Shown: piece by piece, positions 41,758-50,304 of the stretch | Position numbering within the stretch: the first letter of the stretch is position 1 | Layout of the letters: each line of letters starts with the position of its first letter | Origin: JACCTH01 sp963761985 | Lineage (GTDB): Bacteria; Actinomycetota; Acidimicrobiia; Spongiisociales; ZC4RG35 | Assembly: GCA_963761985.1 (NCBI GenBank) | Contig: CAVXIT010000013.1 | Coordinates: 62,001-126,000, forward strand | Length of the DNA stretch: 64,000 nucleotides | Direction of reading: 5' to 3' | Position numbers and translations under genes: made by a program | The notes under the pieces: generated by a model | Told to the model about the DNA's origin: nothing | Databases searched by the model: none | What the model saw: the letters and a program-made list of their open reading frames with translations, nothing else

Positions 41758-43035
41758 TTATACGCCGTTCGAGTTGAAGGCGAGAATCGTCGCCAAGAGG
41801 CCAATTGAGCCGGCGATGATGAAGATCAGAGCCATCCCCCGCTCAGGACCGGTCCCGAACCAGGGACCGAGCGCGTCGGCCCCCGCACCGTCGGTCATGA
41901 AAGGAATGACCCAGGCCTGAGCGACCGGACCGATGAGAAAAGCCGTGACCGGGGAGGCGGCGGTTTCGACCGTTTGCGCAAAGCCGAAGACTCGCCCCTG
42001 TTCCCGAAACGGCACGACCTTCTGGATGATCGTTTGCTCCGAAGCCTCCGCCATCGGGATGACCAGCATGTAGAGGAAGAAGCCGATCGCCAATGGAATG
42101 ATCGAAGAACGGATCGGAAACAGGATCGTGATGGACCACATCACGACATTCACCATTAGCAGTGTGCGGACGGGGTTCGCGCCCAGACCTTTACGCGCGA
42201 TAAGGATCCCCCCAATGATGAACCCGGAGCTTGTGATCGCGAGCATGATCCCCCAGGCCTCGACCGAGACGAGTTCGAGCCCGTAAGGATCCATGAGGGC
42301 CATGAACACGCCGCCGAGGAAGTTGTTGAAGGTGCTGAAGAAGAGCAAGGCCAGGAGTCCCGGCACGGCCCGCACTGCTTTCAGGGCGCCCTTGGCGTCG
42401 AACTTCTTTGGTCCCTCGGCTGCGGCCTCATCCTGGGTGTGCGGAGCGGTGTCGTTCTCGATCTGAATCGACGCCAGATGAGCGCCTGCGATCGCGGTCA
42501 GCGCCACAGTGATGATGACGCAGGCGCCCATGCCGAGTTGACCAATGGCCAGTCCACTAAAGACCGATGTCAGGGCGAAGGCGATTCCGTTCGCGGTTCC
42601 AACCAGACCATTGGCCCGGTCATGTCGATCCTCAGGGACAAGAAGGGTGACCGTCGTCGATAAGGCGACGGCGCGCAGATTTCCAACGACGGCCCCGGCG
42701 AGGACCAACGCGATGAACACCCATGTCAACGGTTCCCCAAGTGAAGGAAGCGACCCCTCCGGCGCCGCCAGATAAACAATCCCGGCCAGGACGAAGAAGA
42801 TCAACGACGCTGCGTTCGAAACCACCATCGAGGTCTTGCGCTTGTTCCGGTCGACGTAGGTCCCGAAGAAGATTCCCGAGGCAGCGAACAGGAGCATGAA
42901 CGTTCCACCGATGACCGACGACGCGACGACCGAACGCGTCTCGAGATAGACCCAAAACGTCAACGCGAACCACAGGAAGTTGTTGGTGGTGCTGGCGACG
43001 ACCGTGTTGAGGACGAGCCGGTTGAAGGTCTTCAC
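41758..43035 (-). CDS. MFS transporter (3' end frameshifted)
   Basis: About 12 membrane helices, 425 aa, starting GTG 43035 with NRLVLNTVVASTTNNFLWFALTFWVYLETRS and containing an MFS loop (GTYVDRNKRK) after helix 2. The frame ends ILAFNSNGV at 41758, but the next frame continues as AYKNLSRRYAEKKD and ends at 41673, a typical MFS tail. One extra A in CTCGAACGG (minus strand, near 41766-41774) explains it. The gene follows the HAD gene by 22 bp. Substrate not predictable. Confidence 0.85.
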   Translation of the reverse strand: MKTFNRLVLNTVVASTTNNFLWFALTFWVYLETRSVVASSVIGGTFMLLFAASGIFFGTYVDRNKRKTSMVVSNAASLIFFVLAGIVYLAAPEGSLPSLGEPLTWVFIALVLAGAVVGNLRAVALSTTVTLLVPEDRHDRANGLVGTANGIAFALTSVFSGLAIGQLGMGACVIITVALTAIAGAHLASIQIENDTAPHTQDEAAAEGPKKFDAKGALKAVRAVPGLLALLFFSTFNNFLGGVFMALMDPYGLELVSVEAWGIMLAITSSGFIIGGILIARKGLGANPVRTLLMVNVVMWSITILFPIRSSIIPLAIGFFLYMLVIPMAEASEQTIIQKVVPFREQGRVFGFAQTVETAASPVTAFLIGPVAQAWVIPFMTDGAGADALGPWFGTGPERGMALIFIIAGSIGLLATILAFNSNGV

Positions 43036-43057
43036 TGGGCGAGGACGTTACTGAGAT

Positions 43058-43748
43058 TTACCGTTTCTCCCCCGGAGGGAAGCGAGACAAGTCGATGGCG
43101 TCGAGGGCGTCGGCGAGACCGGTCAAGGAAGGCAAGGTCTGCTGCGGCCGCGAGTCGGCGGGCTCGTCGAGACGATTGATCCAGATCGACGGGATTCCGA
43201 GTTCGTGAGCCGGGGCGATGTCGTGGAAGAGGCTCTGGGCAACATGAACGTGTGCTTCGAGCATCGCGACCGAGGCCTTCAGCGAACACCTCCCAATGCC
43301 GGCTGGCCGGTTTGTAGGAGCCGATCTCGCTGGCCACGATCGATCCGTCGAACGGCACCCCGATGGTCTCCATCGACGCCTCGAGCAGGTCGCGGTCGGT
43401 GTTGGAGAGAATGGCCAGCTTCCACCCACGATCTTGCGCCTCGAGGAGAGCCCCGGATGCGTCGGCAAAAATCGGCCACCAAGGCAGCGAGTTGGCTAGC
43501 GCTCCGACTTCCTCCGGTGGTAGTTGGCGTCCCTCCTCCAGCGCAAGCCGCTCGAGGGCCATCGTCAGCACCTCGCGATATGTTGCCTCCGGCTTTCCGC
43601 GTTGGATCTCTGGTTCGACCTCGTGGTAGCGCTGTAAGAGGCGGGTCGCTGCTTCGCCGCCAAAGAGTCTCGTTAGCTCTCGTTGGACTCCCGCGTTCCA
43701 GTCGACGATCGTGCCGTAGCAGTCGAAGGTTGCCCAGCGCCCAGACAT
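43058..43748 (-). pseudogene. HAD-superfamily hydrolase (haloacid dehalogenase-like), frameshifted
   Basis: MSGRWATFDCYGTIVDWNAG gives the HAD motif I Asp pair (DxYGT), LAILSNTDRD is motif II and IGSYKPASRHW motif III. After FAEG the listed frame is nonsense, but the neighbouring frame continues ASVAMLEAHVHVAQSLFHDIAPAHELGIPSIWINR to a stop at 43058. One extra G in GAAGGCCTCG (43282-43291, minus strand) accounts for it. The last codons (FPPGEKR) are written by a solo end of the palindrome-ended repeat. The start ATG at 43748 is preferred over 43817. Confidence 0.82.
43063..43080. repeat. Solo end of the palindrome-ended repeat
   Basis: GTTTCTCCCCCGGAGGGA matches the left terminal repeat of the element at 58961 over its first 17 bases. 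No second end is visible within several hundred bases. It encodes the final residues of the HAD protein, so it may be a remnant or a chance match preserved by coding. Confidence 0.45.
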
Positions 43749-43768
43749 ATCAGGCGGAATTTGGCACG

Positions 43769-44428
43769 TCAGGCCGAATAGGGCATTACGTACCACCAAA
43801 CCGAGAGGAAGTGGCACACGGAACCGACGATCACGAACACATGGAACAGCTCATGATGAGAGAAGCTGCGGCTGGCGAGGCGCGGGCGTCGCAGAGCAAA
43901 GATCACCGTTCCGATCGAGTAGGCAATCCCGCCGGCGAGCAAGAGCCAGACTGCTCCCGGACCAAGTCGTTGCCAGATCCAGGGAAGGGCGACAAGCGAT
44001 AGCCAACCCATCGTGTGTTGCAGCGTGACCGACAGCTTCGTCGAGACGCGGGGGAGGACGAACTTGAGCCCGATCCCAACAATCGCAATCCCCCACACCA
44101 CTGCCAAAAGCACAACCTGGAGCAATCCGTCGAGGACCACTACGCCGAATGGGGTGAAGGTGCCCGCCACGAGGAGGAAGATCATCGAGTGGTCCAGGCG
44201 CTGCAAAAACTGCCTTCGGCGCTCCTGCCAATCGACCGAGTGATAGAGCACCGACACGGTGTACATCGCCACGAGCGTCAAGGAGTAGATGAGCCCCGCG
44301 ACGAGGTGGCGACCGCCCGAGGCGGCGTTGGCGAGCAAGGCGGCGCCGACGATGGCCGCCACTCCGGCGACACCGTGCAAGAGCGCTCGAATCGGGTTCC
44401 GCACCCGGCCCAGTTGCCAGCGATCCAC
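43769..44428 (-). CDS. Hemolysin III family (PAQR-type) membrane protein
   Basis: 219 aa with seven predicted membrane helices. Conserved PAQR-type residues: N-terminal NPIRALLHGVAGVAAIVG, SVLYHSVDWQERRRQFLQRLDHSMIFLLVAGTFTPF (Ser, His, Asp of the putative metal site) and the C-terminal SHHELFHVFVIVGSVCHFLSV (two His). These form a presumed zinc hydrolase site. Despite the family name, haemolytic activity is not implied. It is upstream of the HAD-MFS genes on the same strand. Confidence 0.9.
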   Translation of the reverse strand: MDRWQLGRVRNPIRALLHGVAGVAAIVGAALLANAASGGRHLVAGLIYSLTLVAMYTVSVLYHSVDWQERRRQFLQRLDHSMIFLLVAGTFTPFGVVVLDGLLQVVLLAVVWGIAIVGIGLKFVLPRVSTKLSVTLQHTMGWLSLVALPWIWQRLGPGAVWLLLAGGIAYSIGTVIFALRRPRLASRSFSHHELFHVFVIVGSVCHFLSVWWYVMPYSA

Positions 44429-44464
44429 CCAGGAAGCCTATTCGGGGCTTGGTAATTTGCGACT

Positions 44465-46228
44465 GTGGTCCTGCGCATCGCCAATTGCTCTGGCTTCTTT
44501 GGCGACCGACACTCGGCGGCGCGCGAGATGGTCGAAGGCGGTCCGATCGACGTGCTCACCGGGGACTACCTGGCCGAGCTCACGATGGCGATTCTTTGGC
44601 GGCAGAAGGGCCGCGAACCGGAATCGGGCTATGCCTCCACCTTTCTCACTCAGATGGAACAGGTGTTAGGAACCTGCCTCGACCGCGGGATAAAGGTGGT
44701 CACCAACGCCGGTGGTCTCAACCCGCGGGGCCTGGGTGAACGACTGGAGAAGCTCGCCGCCGACCTGGGATTGGCTCCCCGGATCGGAGTCGTCGAAGGG
44801 GACAACATCGTCGCTCACATCCCGGAGCTGATGGACCAAGGGGTCGAGTTCCGCCATTTCGACACCGGCATTCCGCTGGCAGGGTCGGGCGTGGAAGCTG
44901 TCACCGCCAACGTCTACCTCGGCGGCTGGGGAATCAAGACAGCCCTCGAGCTAGGGGCCGACGTTGTTGTCACAGGGCGGGTGACCGATGCTGCGGTGGT
45001 GGTGGGCCCGGCCGCCTGGCATTTCGGTTGGGAACGGAATGAATGGAACGCTCTGGCCGGGTCGGTGGTGGCGGGCCACATCATCGAGTGCGGGGCCCAG
45101 GCCACAGGTGGCAACTACAGCTTCTTCCGCGACGACCTCGGTGTTCCCGGTTTCCCGATCGCCGAGATGGACGCCGACGGTTCATCGGTGATCACCAAAC
45201 ATCCTGGGACAGATGGTGAAGTGTCGGTGGGTACGGTCACCGCCCAGCTGCTCTACGAGATCGGCTCGCCACGCTATCTCAACCCTGACGTGACCTCGCA
45301 CTTCGAGACAATCCGACTCACCCAGGAGGGTTCCGATCGTGTACGGGTGACCGAGGTAAGAGGAAGCCCGCCCCCTCCGGACCTCAAAGTCGCGCTGAAC
45401 TATTTCGGGGGCTATCGCAACTCGATGACGTTCGGTATCGCCGGCCTTGACGTCGAACGGAAGGCCGCCTTGTTGGAGTCCGCTCTCTGGGACGCGGTTG
45501 GAGGAAAGGCGCAATTCGACGTCGCGGAGATGGCCCTGATTCGCTCCGACCGCCCCGATCCGATCGACACCGATGCCTCGATGGCTTATTGCCGTTTCAC
45601 CGTGAAGGACCGCGACCAGGACAAGGCGGGGAGAGCCTTCTCCCGCGGCGCCGTCGAACTCGTCCTATCCAATTATCCGGGCTTGTTCCTCACGAGCCCG
45701 CCCGGCGATGCCACGCCATACGCGGTCTACTGGCCGAGCACCATCCCCCCCGCCCTGGCCCCGATGACCGTCACCGTCGGCGACGGGGCTCCGATCGAGG
45801 TCTCCTCGGTTCCCCCCGAAACTGCGAACCCAGGGTTGGTGGCGGCGCACAACAACCTCTCCAGCCCACAGGACGAAGGGCCGACCGAAAAGCGGCCACT
45901 GGGAGAGGTGGCCGGGGCGCGCTCGGGGGACAAGGGGGGGAACGCCAACGTCGGCCTATGGGCGATCTCGGATCGGTCCTACGAATGGCTCCGGGTCTAT
46001 CTGACCACCGACCGCCTGGTCGAACTGATGCCCGAAGCAAATGGCCTCGAGATCGAGCGCTACGAGCTGCCCAACCTCCGGGCGATCAACTTCGTCATTC
46101 GCGGGCTTCTCGGCGAAGGTGTTTCCTCCTCAACCCGGACCGATCCGCAAGCCAAGTCACTAGGCGAGTTTCTGCGGGCGAAGCTGGTTGACATGCCCCC
46201 TGGCCTGACTTCATTTGGCCTGACTTGA
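44465..46228 (+). CDS. Acyclic terpene utilisation AtuA-like protein (DUF1446)
   Basis: A 587-aa protein with the AtuA/DUF1446 N-terminal domain: LRIANCSGFFGDRHSAAREM, DVLTGDYLAELTMAIL, NAGGLNPRG and GADVVVTGRVTDAAVV. The C-terminal part (AGARSGDKGGNANVGLWAIS) is the second AtuA domain, often encoded as a separate protein. It starts with GTG. AtuA acts in citronellol and geraniol degradation in pseudomonads, but here it is isolated from other atu genes, so the substrate is unknown. Confidence 0.85.
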   Translation: MVLRIANCSGFFGDRHSAAREMVEGGPIDVLTGDYLAELTMAILWRQKGREPESGYASTFLTQMEQVLGTCLDRGIKVVTNAGGLNPRGLGERLEKLAADLGLAPRIGVVEGDNIVAHIPELMDQGVEFRHFDTGIPLAGSGVEAVTANVYLGGWGIKTALELGADVVVTGRVTDAAVVVGPAAWHFGWERNEWNALAGSVVAGHIIECGAQATGGNYSFFRDDLGVPGFPIAEMDADGSSVITKHPGTDGEVSVGTVTAQLLYEIGSPRYLNPDVTSHFETIRLTQEGSDRVRVTEVRGSPPPPDLKVALNYFGGYRNSMTFGIAGLDVERKAALLESALWDAVGGKAQFDVAEMALIRSDRPDPIDTDASMAYCRFTVKDRDQDKAGRAFSRGAVELVLSNYPGLFLTSPPGDATPYAVYWPSTIPPALAPMTVTVGDGAPIEVSSVPPETANPGLVAAHNNLSSPQDEGPTEKRPLGEVAGARSGDKGGNANVGLWAISDRSYEWLRVYLTTDRLVELMPEANGLEIERYELPNLRAINFVIRGLLGEGVSSSTRTDPQAKSLGEFLRAKLVDMPPGLTSFGLT

Positions 46229-46259
46229 TTTTTGAGCCTGCTCGGTAGCATCTCACGAA

Positions 46260-47039
46260 GTGCACGGTCCCCGCTCCCTTGCCTATTCGCTCTACGAGCG
46301 GCGCCTTCTAGCCAAGCTCGACCGTTCGCGCTTGCCCCATCACATCGGCATCATCCTCGATGGGCATCGCCGGTTCGCTCGCGAGTCGGGGCTCGCCTCT
46401 TACGCAGACAGCTACCGGGCCGGCATGTCGAGATTCAACGACTTTCTCGATTGGTCCCACGACCTGGGGGTGCCGGTCGTGACCGCCTGGGTGCTTTCCC
46501 GCGAGAACCTCGTGCGCGCGGAGAGCGAGCTGCAGCCCTATTTCGAAGTGCTCGGCGAATTCTTCGGGATGTTGCCGGATCGGGCTCAAGAGCGGAGCGA
46601 GCGCATTCGCTTTATCGGCAGCCTCGACTTGCTGCCCGCCGATCTGGTTGGGGTAGCCAAGCGGGCGGAGGACGCCAACAGCGACTCCGACGCGCATCGC
46701 ACCCTCAATATCGCCATGGGTTATGGAGGCCGCCAGGAGATCGTCGACGCCGCCAAGGATCTCGTTTCCCGGCTCGCTTCGGAGGGAGTGGGAGCCGAGG
46801 AGATGGCCGGGTTTGTGGACGCCGAATCGCTCGCCCGCCACATGTACTCGGCCGACGTGCCCGATCCCGACCTCCTGATCCGCACCAGCGGAGAATCGCG
46901 CCTTTCGGGTTTCTTGCTCTGGCAATCCGCGTACGCCGAGTTTGTCTTCGTCGACGTTTACTGGCCAGCTTTCCGCCGCGTCGATTTCCTCCGCGCACTC
47001 CGCGACTTCACAGGTCGCAACCGCCGCTTCGGCCGGTAG
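46260..47039 (+). CDS. cis-prenyltransferase (UppS family)
   Basis: A 259-aa enzyme of undecaprenyl or short-chain Z-isoprenyl diphosphate synthesis. The diphosphate-binding Asp34 is in IILDGHRRFA (31-40), where the usual DGN is DGH. AWVLSRENL corresponds to the SxEN motif, and RTSGESRLSGFLLWQSAYAEFVFVDVYWP is the conserved C-terminal signature. The GTG start at 46260 gives a normal length. A second UppS elsewhere in the genome is likely, as Actinobacteria often have two. Confidence 0.9.
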   Translation: MHGPRSLAYSLYERRLLAKLDRSRLPHHIGIILDGHRRFARESGLASYADSYRAGMSRFNDFLDWSHDLGVPVVTAWVLSRENLVRAESELQPYFEVLGEFFGMLPDRAQERSERIRFIGSLDLLPADLVGVAKRAEDANSDSDAHRTLNIAMGYGGRQEIVDAAKDLVSRLASEGVGAEEMAGFVDAESLARHMYSADVPDPDLLIRTSGESRLSGFLLWQSAYAEFVFVDVYWPAFRRVDFLRALRDFTGRNRRFGR

Positions 47040-47045
47040 GGAAAG

Positions 47046-47732
47046 CTACCGGGTCGACATCCCGGGCTCGAGGTGATGGAGATCGTTGAAGAGTCGGAGC
47101 GAAAACCCGTGACCGTGGGAGATCGGAATCGTCGTCATCCGGGCGACGCCGGTATGCGCGAGCTCGAGGCGGTCCCATTCCCACGGCGTCGGCGCCACTC
47201 CAAGAAGATGGCCAATCACGATCGCGTTGGTCCCTCCATGGGCGACCAATACGACCCGGCGCTCTGCGTCGGGGCTGAGCTGCCAGAGCCTTAGGTCCGA
47301 TTCGAGTTCGACCACGCCTTTTTCGGCCATTGTGGCGGCCAACCCGGTGATGACGCGCTCGTGAAAGTCAGTGAAGCGTTCCCCGCCCGGCATTCCTTCC
47401 CAGATCTCGGAGATAGGTCGCAAGTTGCCGTCGATCCAGGCGGCGTGGATGTCACCGAGCGGTTTCTGTTCCCAATCATCGGGATTGCGGATCTCATGCG
47501 CCCAGTCCTGGACCTGGGCCTCAATTCCCAAGGCCTCAGCGATCGGGATCGCCGTCTCCCGCGCTCGGTTCATCGGCGACACCCAGAGTTCATCGACGGG
47601 TCCCCAGTCGGAAGCGCGGGCGGCGAGAAGCTTGGCTTGGCGCTGACCTAGCTCGGAAAGGTGAGGATCATTCCGATAGAAGGTGTCGGGGGCGAAGTCA
47701 GGCAGACCATGCCGAACCAAAATCAGTTCCAT
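47046..47732 (-). CDS. Histidine phosphatase family protein
   Basis: 228 aa starting MELILVRHGLPDF at ATG 47732, with the catalytic RHG at residues 7-9, a second Arg in SPMNRARETA and the second catalytic His in VLVAHGGTNAI. The fold is that of phosphoglycerate-mutase-like phosphatases; the substrate cannot be named. The frame is open far upstream across pyrE, but that is antisense noise. It is divergent from pyrE across a hairpin repeat. Confidence 0.9.
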   Translation of the reverse strand: MELILVRHGLPDFAPDTFYRNDPHLSELGQRQAKLLAARASDWGPVDELWVSPMNRARETAIPIAEALGIEAQVQDWAHEIRNPDDWEQKPLGDIHAAWIDGNLRPISEIWEGMPGGERFTDFHERVITGLAATMAEKGVVELESDLRLWQLSPDAERRVVLVAHGGTNAIVIGHLLGVAPTPWEWDRLELAHTGVARMTTIPISHGHGFSLRLFNDLHHLEPGMSTR

Positions 47733-47742
47733 GTGGATACAG

Positions 47743-47789
47743 AGATACCAGATGCCAGATTTCAGACTCGTCTCTGATATCTGGTATCT
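47743..47789. repeat. CAGA-rich hairpin repeat, copy 3
   Basis: AGATACCAGAT (47743-47753) and ATCTGGTATCT (47779-47789) are perfect 11-bp inverted arms around CAGATTTCAGACTCG (47756-47770), a 15-mer identical in reverse to part of the copy right of the STAND gene. It lies in the 66-bp divergent gap between the histidine phosphatase gene and pyrE, so here it is not a terminator. Confidence 0.6.
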
Positions 47790-47798
47790 GATAGCTCC

Positions 47799-48335
47799 AT
47801 GGAGAAGTTGATAGCGCACCTGAAAGCGAACGCTCTCCGCACCGACGGCCCGTTCACGCTCCGTTCTGGTGCCACTTCCTCCTGGTATCTGGATGCGCGG
47901 ATGACCACCTACTCCGGTGACGGAGCGTGGTTGGTGGGCGCAGCGCTGCTGACCACCCTCCTTCCCGAGGTTGTGGCTGTTGGGGGCATGACGATGGGGG
48001 CCGACCCGATGGCGGTCGCGACGGCCATGGTCGCCACTGCCCAAGCCCGGTCGTTGCGGGCGTTTTCGGTCCGAAAAGAGACCAAGGAACATGGCACCGG
48101 CGGCAGGATCGTGGGTCCGGTCGAAGCGGGCGAACGCGTCGCGGTGCTGGATGACACCGTGACCACGGGCGGGGCGCTGATGGAGGCGGTCGAGGTGTTG
48201 ACGGCCGCGGGGATCCACGTTGCCCAGGTGGTGATCCTGGTTGATCGCAGCGATGGAATGGTCGAAGAAATCTGCCGAGGACGTAACCTGCACTACACCG
48301 CGCTTATCCGACCGGCCGATCTTGGAGTTGAGTGA
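47799..48335 (+). CDS. pyrE: Orotate phosphoribosyltransferase
   Basis: Fifth step of UMP synthesis, 178 aa. It shows the PRPP-binding motif VAVLDDTVTTGGALMEAVEVL (about 122-142), SGATSSWYLDAR near the start, and the flexible loop FSVRKETKEHGTGGRI. ATG 47799 begins just after the hairpin repeat. Its stop shares a base with the next ATG (TGATG). Confidence 0.95.
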   Translation: MEKLIAHLKANALRTDGPFTLRSGATSSWYLDARMTTYSGDGAWLVGAALLTTLLPEVVAVGGMTMGADPMAVATAMVATAQARSLRAFSVRKETKEHGTGGRIVGPVEAGERVAVLDDTVTTGGALMEAVEVLTAAGIHVAQVVILVDRSDGMVEEICRGRNLHYTALIRPADLGVE

Positions 48336-48934
48336 TGGAACCTTTCGAGTCCAACCCAATTGAGGTTCGGCGCGCCGGTCTGAAGATGTGGCTGCTGTCG
48401 TTGGCCGGGATTCCGCTGCTCGTGCTCGGTGTAGATGTGCTGCGGAGCCGGCGCATCATCTCGTTCTTTCAGAATCTGATTTGGCCCAATGGCAACCCCG
48501 AGTTGCTCGAAGCCCGCGACTACATCTGGGCGGTGGTCTTGATTGTGATTGGCCTGATCCTGGCGGCCTATGGCGTCGTCGAGTTGATCAACCCACGCCC
48601 GGTCCTGCAAACCGACTCCGAAGGAATACGTTTACGCCTCGGGCATCCATTCGCTCCCGCGTCCGTGATTCCGTGGGCCGACCTGGTTGATGTCGGATCC
48701 GAAGAGCTCGACGATGAGGGCGAAGCTGTGCCAGTGCTCTGGCTCCGCACCGCCGTTCCGGAGTCACTACCTCCGCATCCGTGGGGAGCCCGCTGGCTCG
48801 ATTCGGAGACGATCGCCGTGCTGGCCTCCGACTGGGAACGGCCCGCTCCCGAGGTCGCTTTGGCCCTGGCTCAGACCTCGATGGAAGCAGCTCGCTATCG
48901 CCGTGTAGCTGCGCCAGCACCTGTGACCTCATAA
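48335..48934 (+). CDS. Two-helix membrane protein of unknown function
   Basis: A 199-aa protein with two N-terminal membrane helices (LSLAGIPLLVLGVDVL and AVVLIVIGLILAAYGVVELI) and a cytoplasmic PH-like beta region (VLQTDSEGIRLRLGHPF..IPWADLVDVGSEEL). That pattern is common in small actinobacterial membrane proteins, but I cannot assign a function. It is coupled to pyrE through TGATG. Confidence 0.65.
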   Translation: MEPFESNPIEVRRAGLKMWLLSLAGIPLLVLGVDVLRSRRIISFFQNLIWPNGNPELLEARDYIWAVVLIVIGLILAAYGVVELINPRPVLQTDSEGIRLRLGHPFAPASVIPWADLVDVGSEELDDEGEAVPVLWLRTAVPESLPPHPWGARWLDSETIAVLASDWERPAPEVALALAQTSMEAARYRRVAAPAPVTS

Positions 48935-48967
48935 TCGCCTCTGACTTCATGAATTGAGGAAAATCGA

Positions 48968-49744
48968 ATGACTGGAGTCGGTGCACATGTGGACCCGACT
49001 GATCCGCTCGCCGCGGCCGAGGCGAGGAGGGCAGACCTAGTCCAGATCTTCTTGTCGGATCCGCAGTCGTGGAAGAAGCCGGTGCCCCGTGACGACGCCG
49101 AAGCGCTGCGCCAGGCGCCGATCCCGATCATCGTCCATGCTCCCTATCTGGTGAACGTGGCGGCTGAGGCCTCGCGTATCCGGATCCCGTCGCGCAGAAT
49201 CCTGCAGGAGTCCTGTGACGCGGCCACGGAGATTGGTGCGACTGCGGTTGTCGTGCACGGTGGGCACCTCACTGGTGAAGGCGAACTCGAAGAGACCTAC
49301 CCGAGATGGAGAAAGGCGCTGCTGTCGCTCGATACATCGGTGCCGGTCTGGATCGAGAACACCGCGAGCGGTGACAAAGCCGTGTGTAGGCGCGTCTCCT
49401 CGATCGCCCGGCTCTGGCAGGAGATCGGCGATCTCGATCCCGGCTTTGTGCTCGACACCTGTCACGCCTGGGCAGGCGGCGAACCGGGCGAGGAGCTCGT
49501 CGGCCGGGTAGTTGCGGCGACCGGCAGGATCGACCTGGTGCATTGCAACGACTCACGGGATCCTTTCGATTCGCGCCGCGATCGCCACGCCAATTTGGGC
49601 CACGGGGAGATGCCAATTGAATTGCTGGCTGCGGTCGTGGCGGCGGCAGGTGCCCCGGTCGTGGTCGAAACGCCGGGGGGAGTCAATGATCACCTCGCCG
49701 ACATCGCATTCGTGCGCGAATCGATGAAGGTCGGAACCCGCTGA
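48968..49744 (+). CDS. nfo: Endonuclease IV-like AP endonuclease (TIM barrel)
   Basis: A 258-aa protein with the zinc-cluster residues of endonuclease IV: IPIIVHAPYLVN, AVVVHGGH, VWIENTASGD, LDTCHAWAGG, LVHCNDSRDPFDSRRDRHANLGHG and VVVETPG. The last long motif is diagnostic. It would cut 5' to abasic sites, overlapping with exonuclease III from the other end of the window. It is slightly shorter than E. coli Nfo. Confidence 0.85.
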   Translation: MTGVGAHVDPTDPLAAAEARRADLVQIFLSDPQSWKKPVPRDDAEALRQAPIPIIVHAPYLVNVAAEASRIRIPSRRILQESCDAATEIGATAVVVHGGHLTGEGELEETYPRWRKALLSLDTSVPVWIENTASGDKAVCRRVSSIARLWQEIGDLDPGFVLDTCHAWAGGEPGEELVGRVVAATGRIDLVHCNDSRDPFDSRRDRHANLGHGEMPIELLAAVVAAAGAPVVVETPGGVNDHLADIAFVRESMKVGTR

Positions 49745-49754
49745 GGAAGCGACC

Positions 49755-50177
49755 ATGAGGAGAAAAATGGCGCTGGCCGCGCTATTGCTCGTGACCGCGT
49801 GTTTTCCGCCAAGCGGTCCCTGGCTGGACGAGAGTGGCCAGCGGCTCGAGGGCAGCCAGGTTGTCGAGTATCCAGGCTTCCGCCACTGCGGCCACGAGGA
49901 CGTCCAGTTCCTGGTCTTCTTCGGGAACATGTACGCCAACGATTCGCAGGGCGCGCTCGGTCCGCTCGCCAACGCGTCGGGCGATCCTCTCTCCTTCGCC
50001 GTCCTCGATGAGGTCCCCGAAGGCGTCGTGGCTCAGGGAATCACCTATGGCGACCGAGAGATCTACCTGGATCCTGAGACTCGTGACGACTACCTCTACA
50101 TCCATTTTGAAAACGGCAGCACCGAGAGGTGGCCGCGCGCCGAGTCCGACTGCGATCGGCCTGGGTCGGAATCCTGA
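49755..50177 (+). CDS. Hypothetical lipoprotein (140 aa)
   Basis: MRRKMALAALLLVTAC is a signal peptide with lipobox LVTAC, so the mature protein should be anchored at Cys16. The rest is acidic, with an HCGHEDVQFLVFFGNMY stretch and a second Cys near the C-terminus. No family is recognised. It begins 10 bp after the nfo-like gene. Confidence 0.7.
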   Translation: MRRKMALAALLLVTACFPPSGPWLDESGQRLEGSQVVEYPGFRHCGHEDVQFLVFFGNMYANDSQGALGPLANASGDPLSFAVLDEVPEGVVAQGITYGDREIYLDPETRDDYLYIHFENGSTERWPRAESDCDRPGSES

Positions 50178-50304
50178 CCTCGCCCTAGAATGATCCTTCC
50201 ACGGGCGACCCGCATGGTCGGGCGGCCGAGGGCGAGTTCTGATCACCCGACAATCGCTTGATTTCCTTCTACCGGTGATCCGGAGGGGAGAAAGGAAGCA
50301 TCTC

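Noticed and set aside
45824..45837. GCGAACCCAGGGTT, like the dispersed dyad
   Set aside because: It lies inside the AtuA-like coding sequence in a plausible reading frame with no matching flanks; probably chance.
47733..48359. N-terminal extension of the histidine phosphatase frame
   Set aside because: It crosses pyrE in antisense; the RHG motif is normally within 10 residues of the start, as at 47732.
50179..50236. CTCGCCCT/AGGGCGAG inverted repeat before panB, considered as a riboswitch or terminator
   Set aside because: Only 8-bp arms separated by 42 nt and no U-tract; not enough support for a separate feature.
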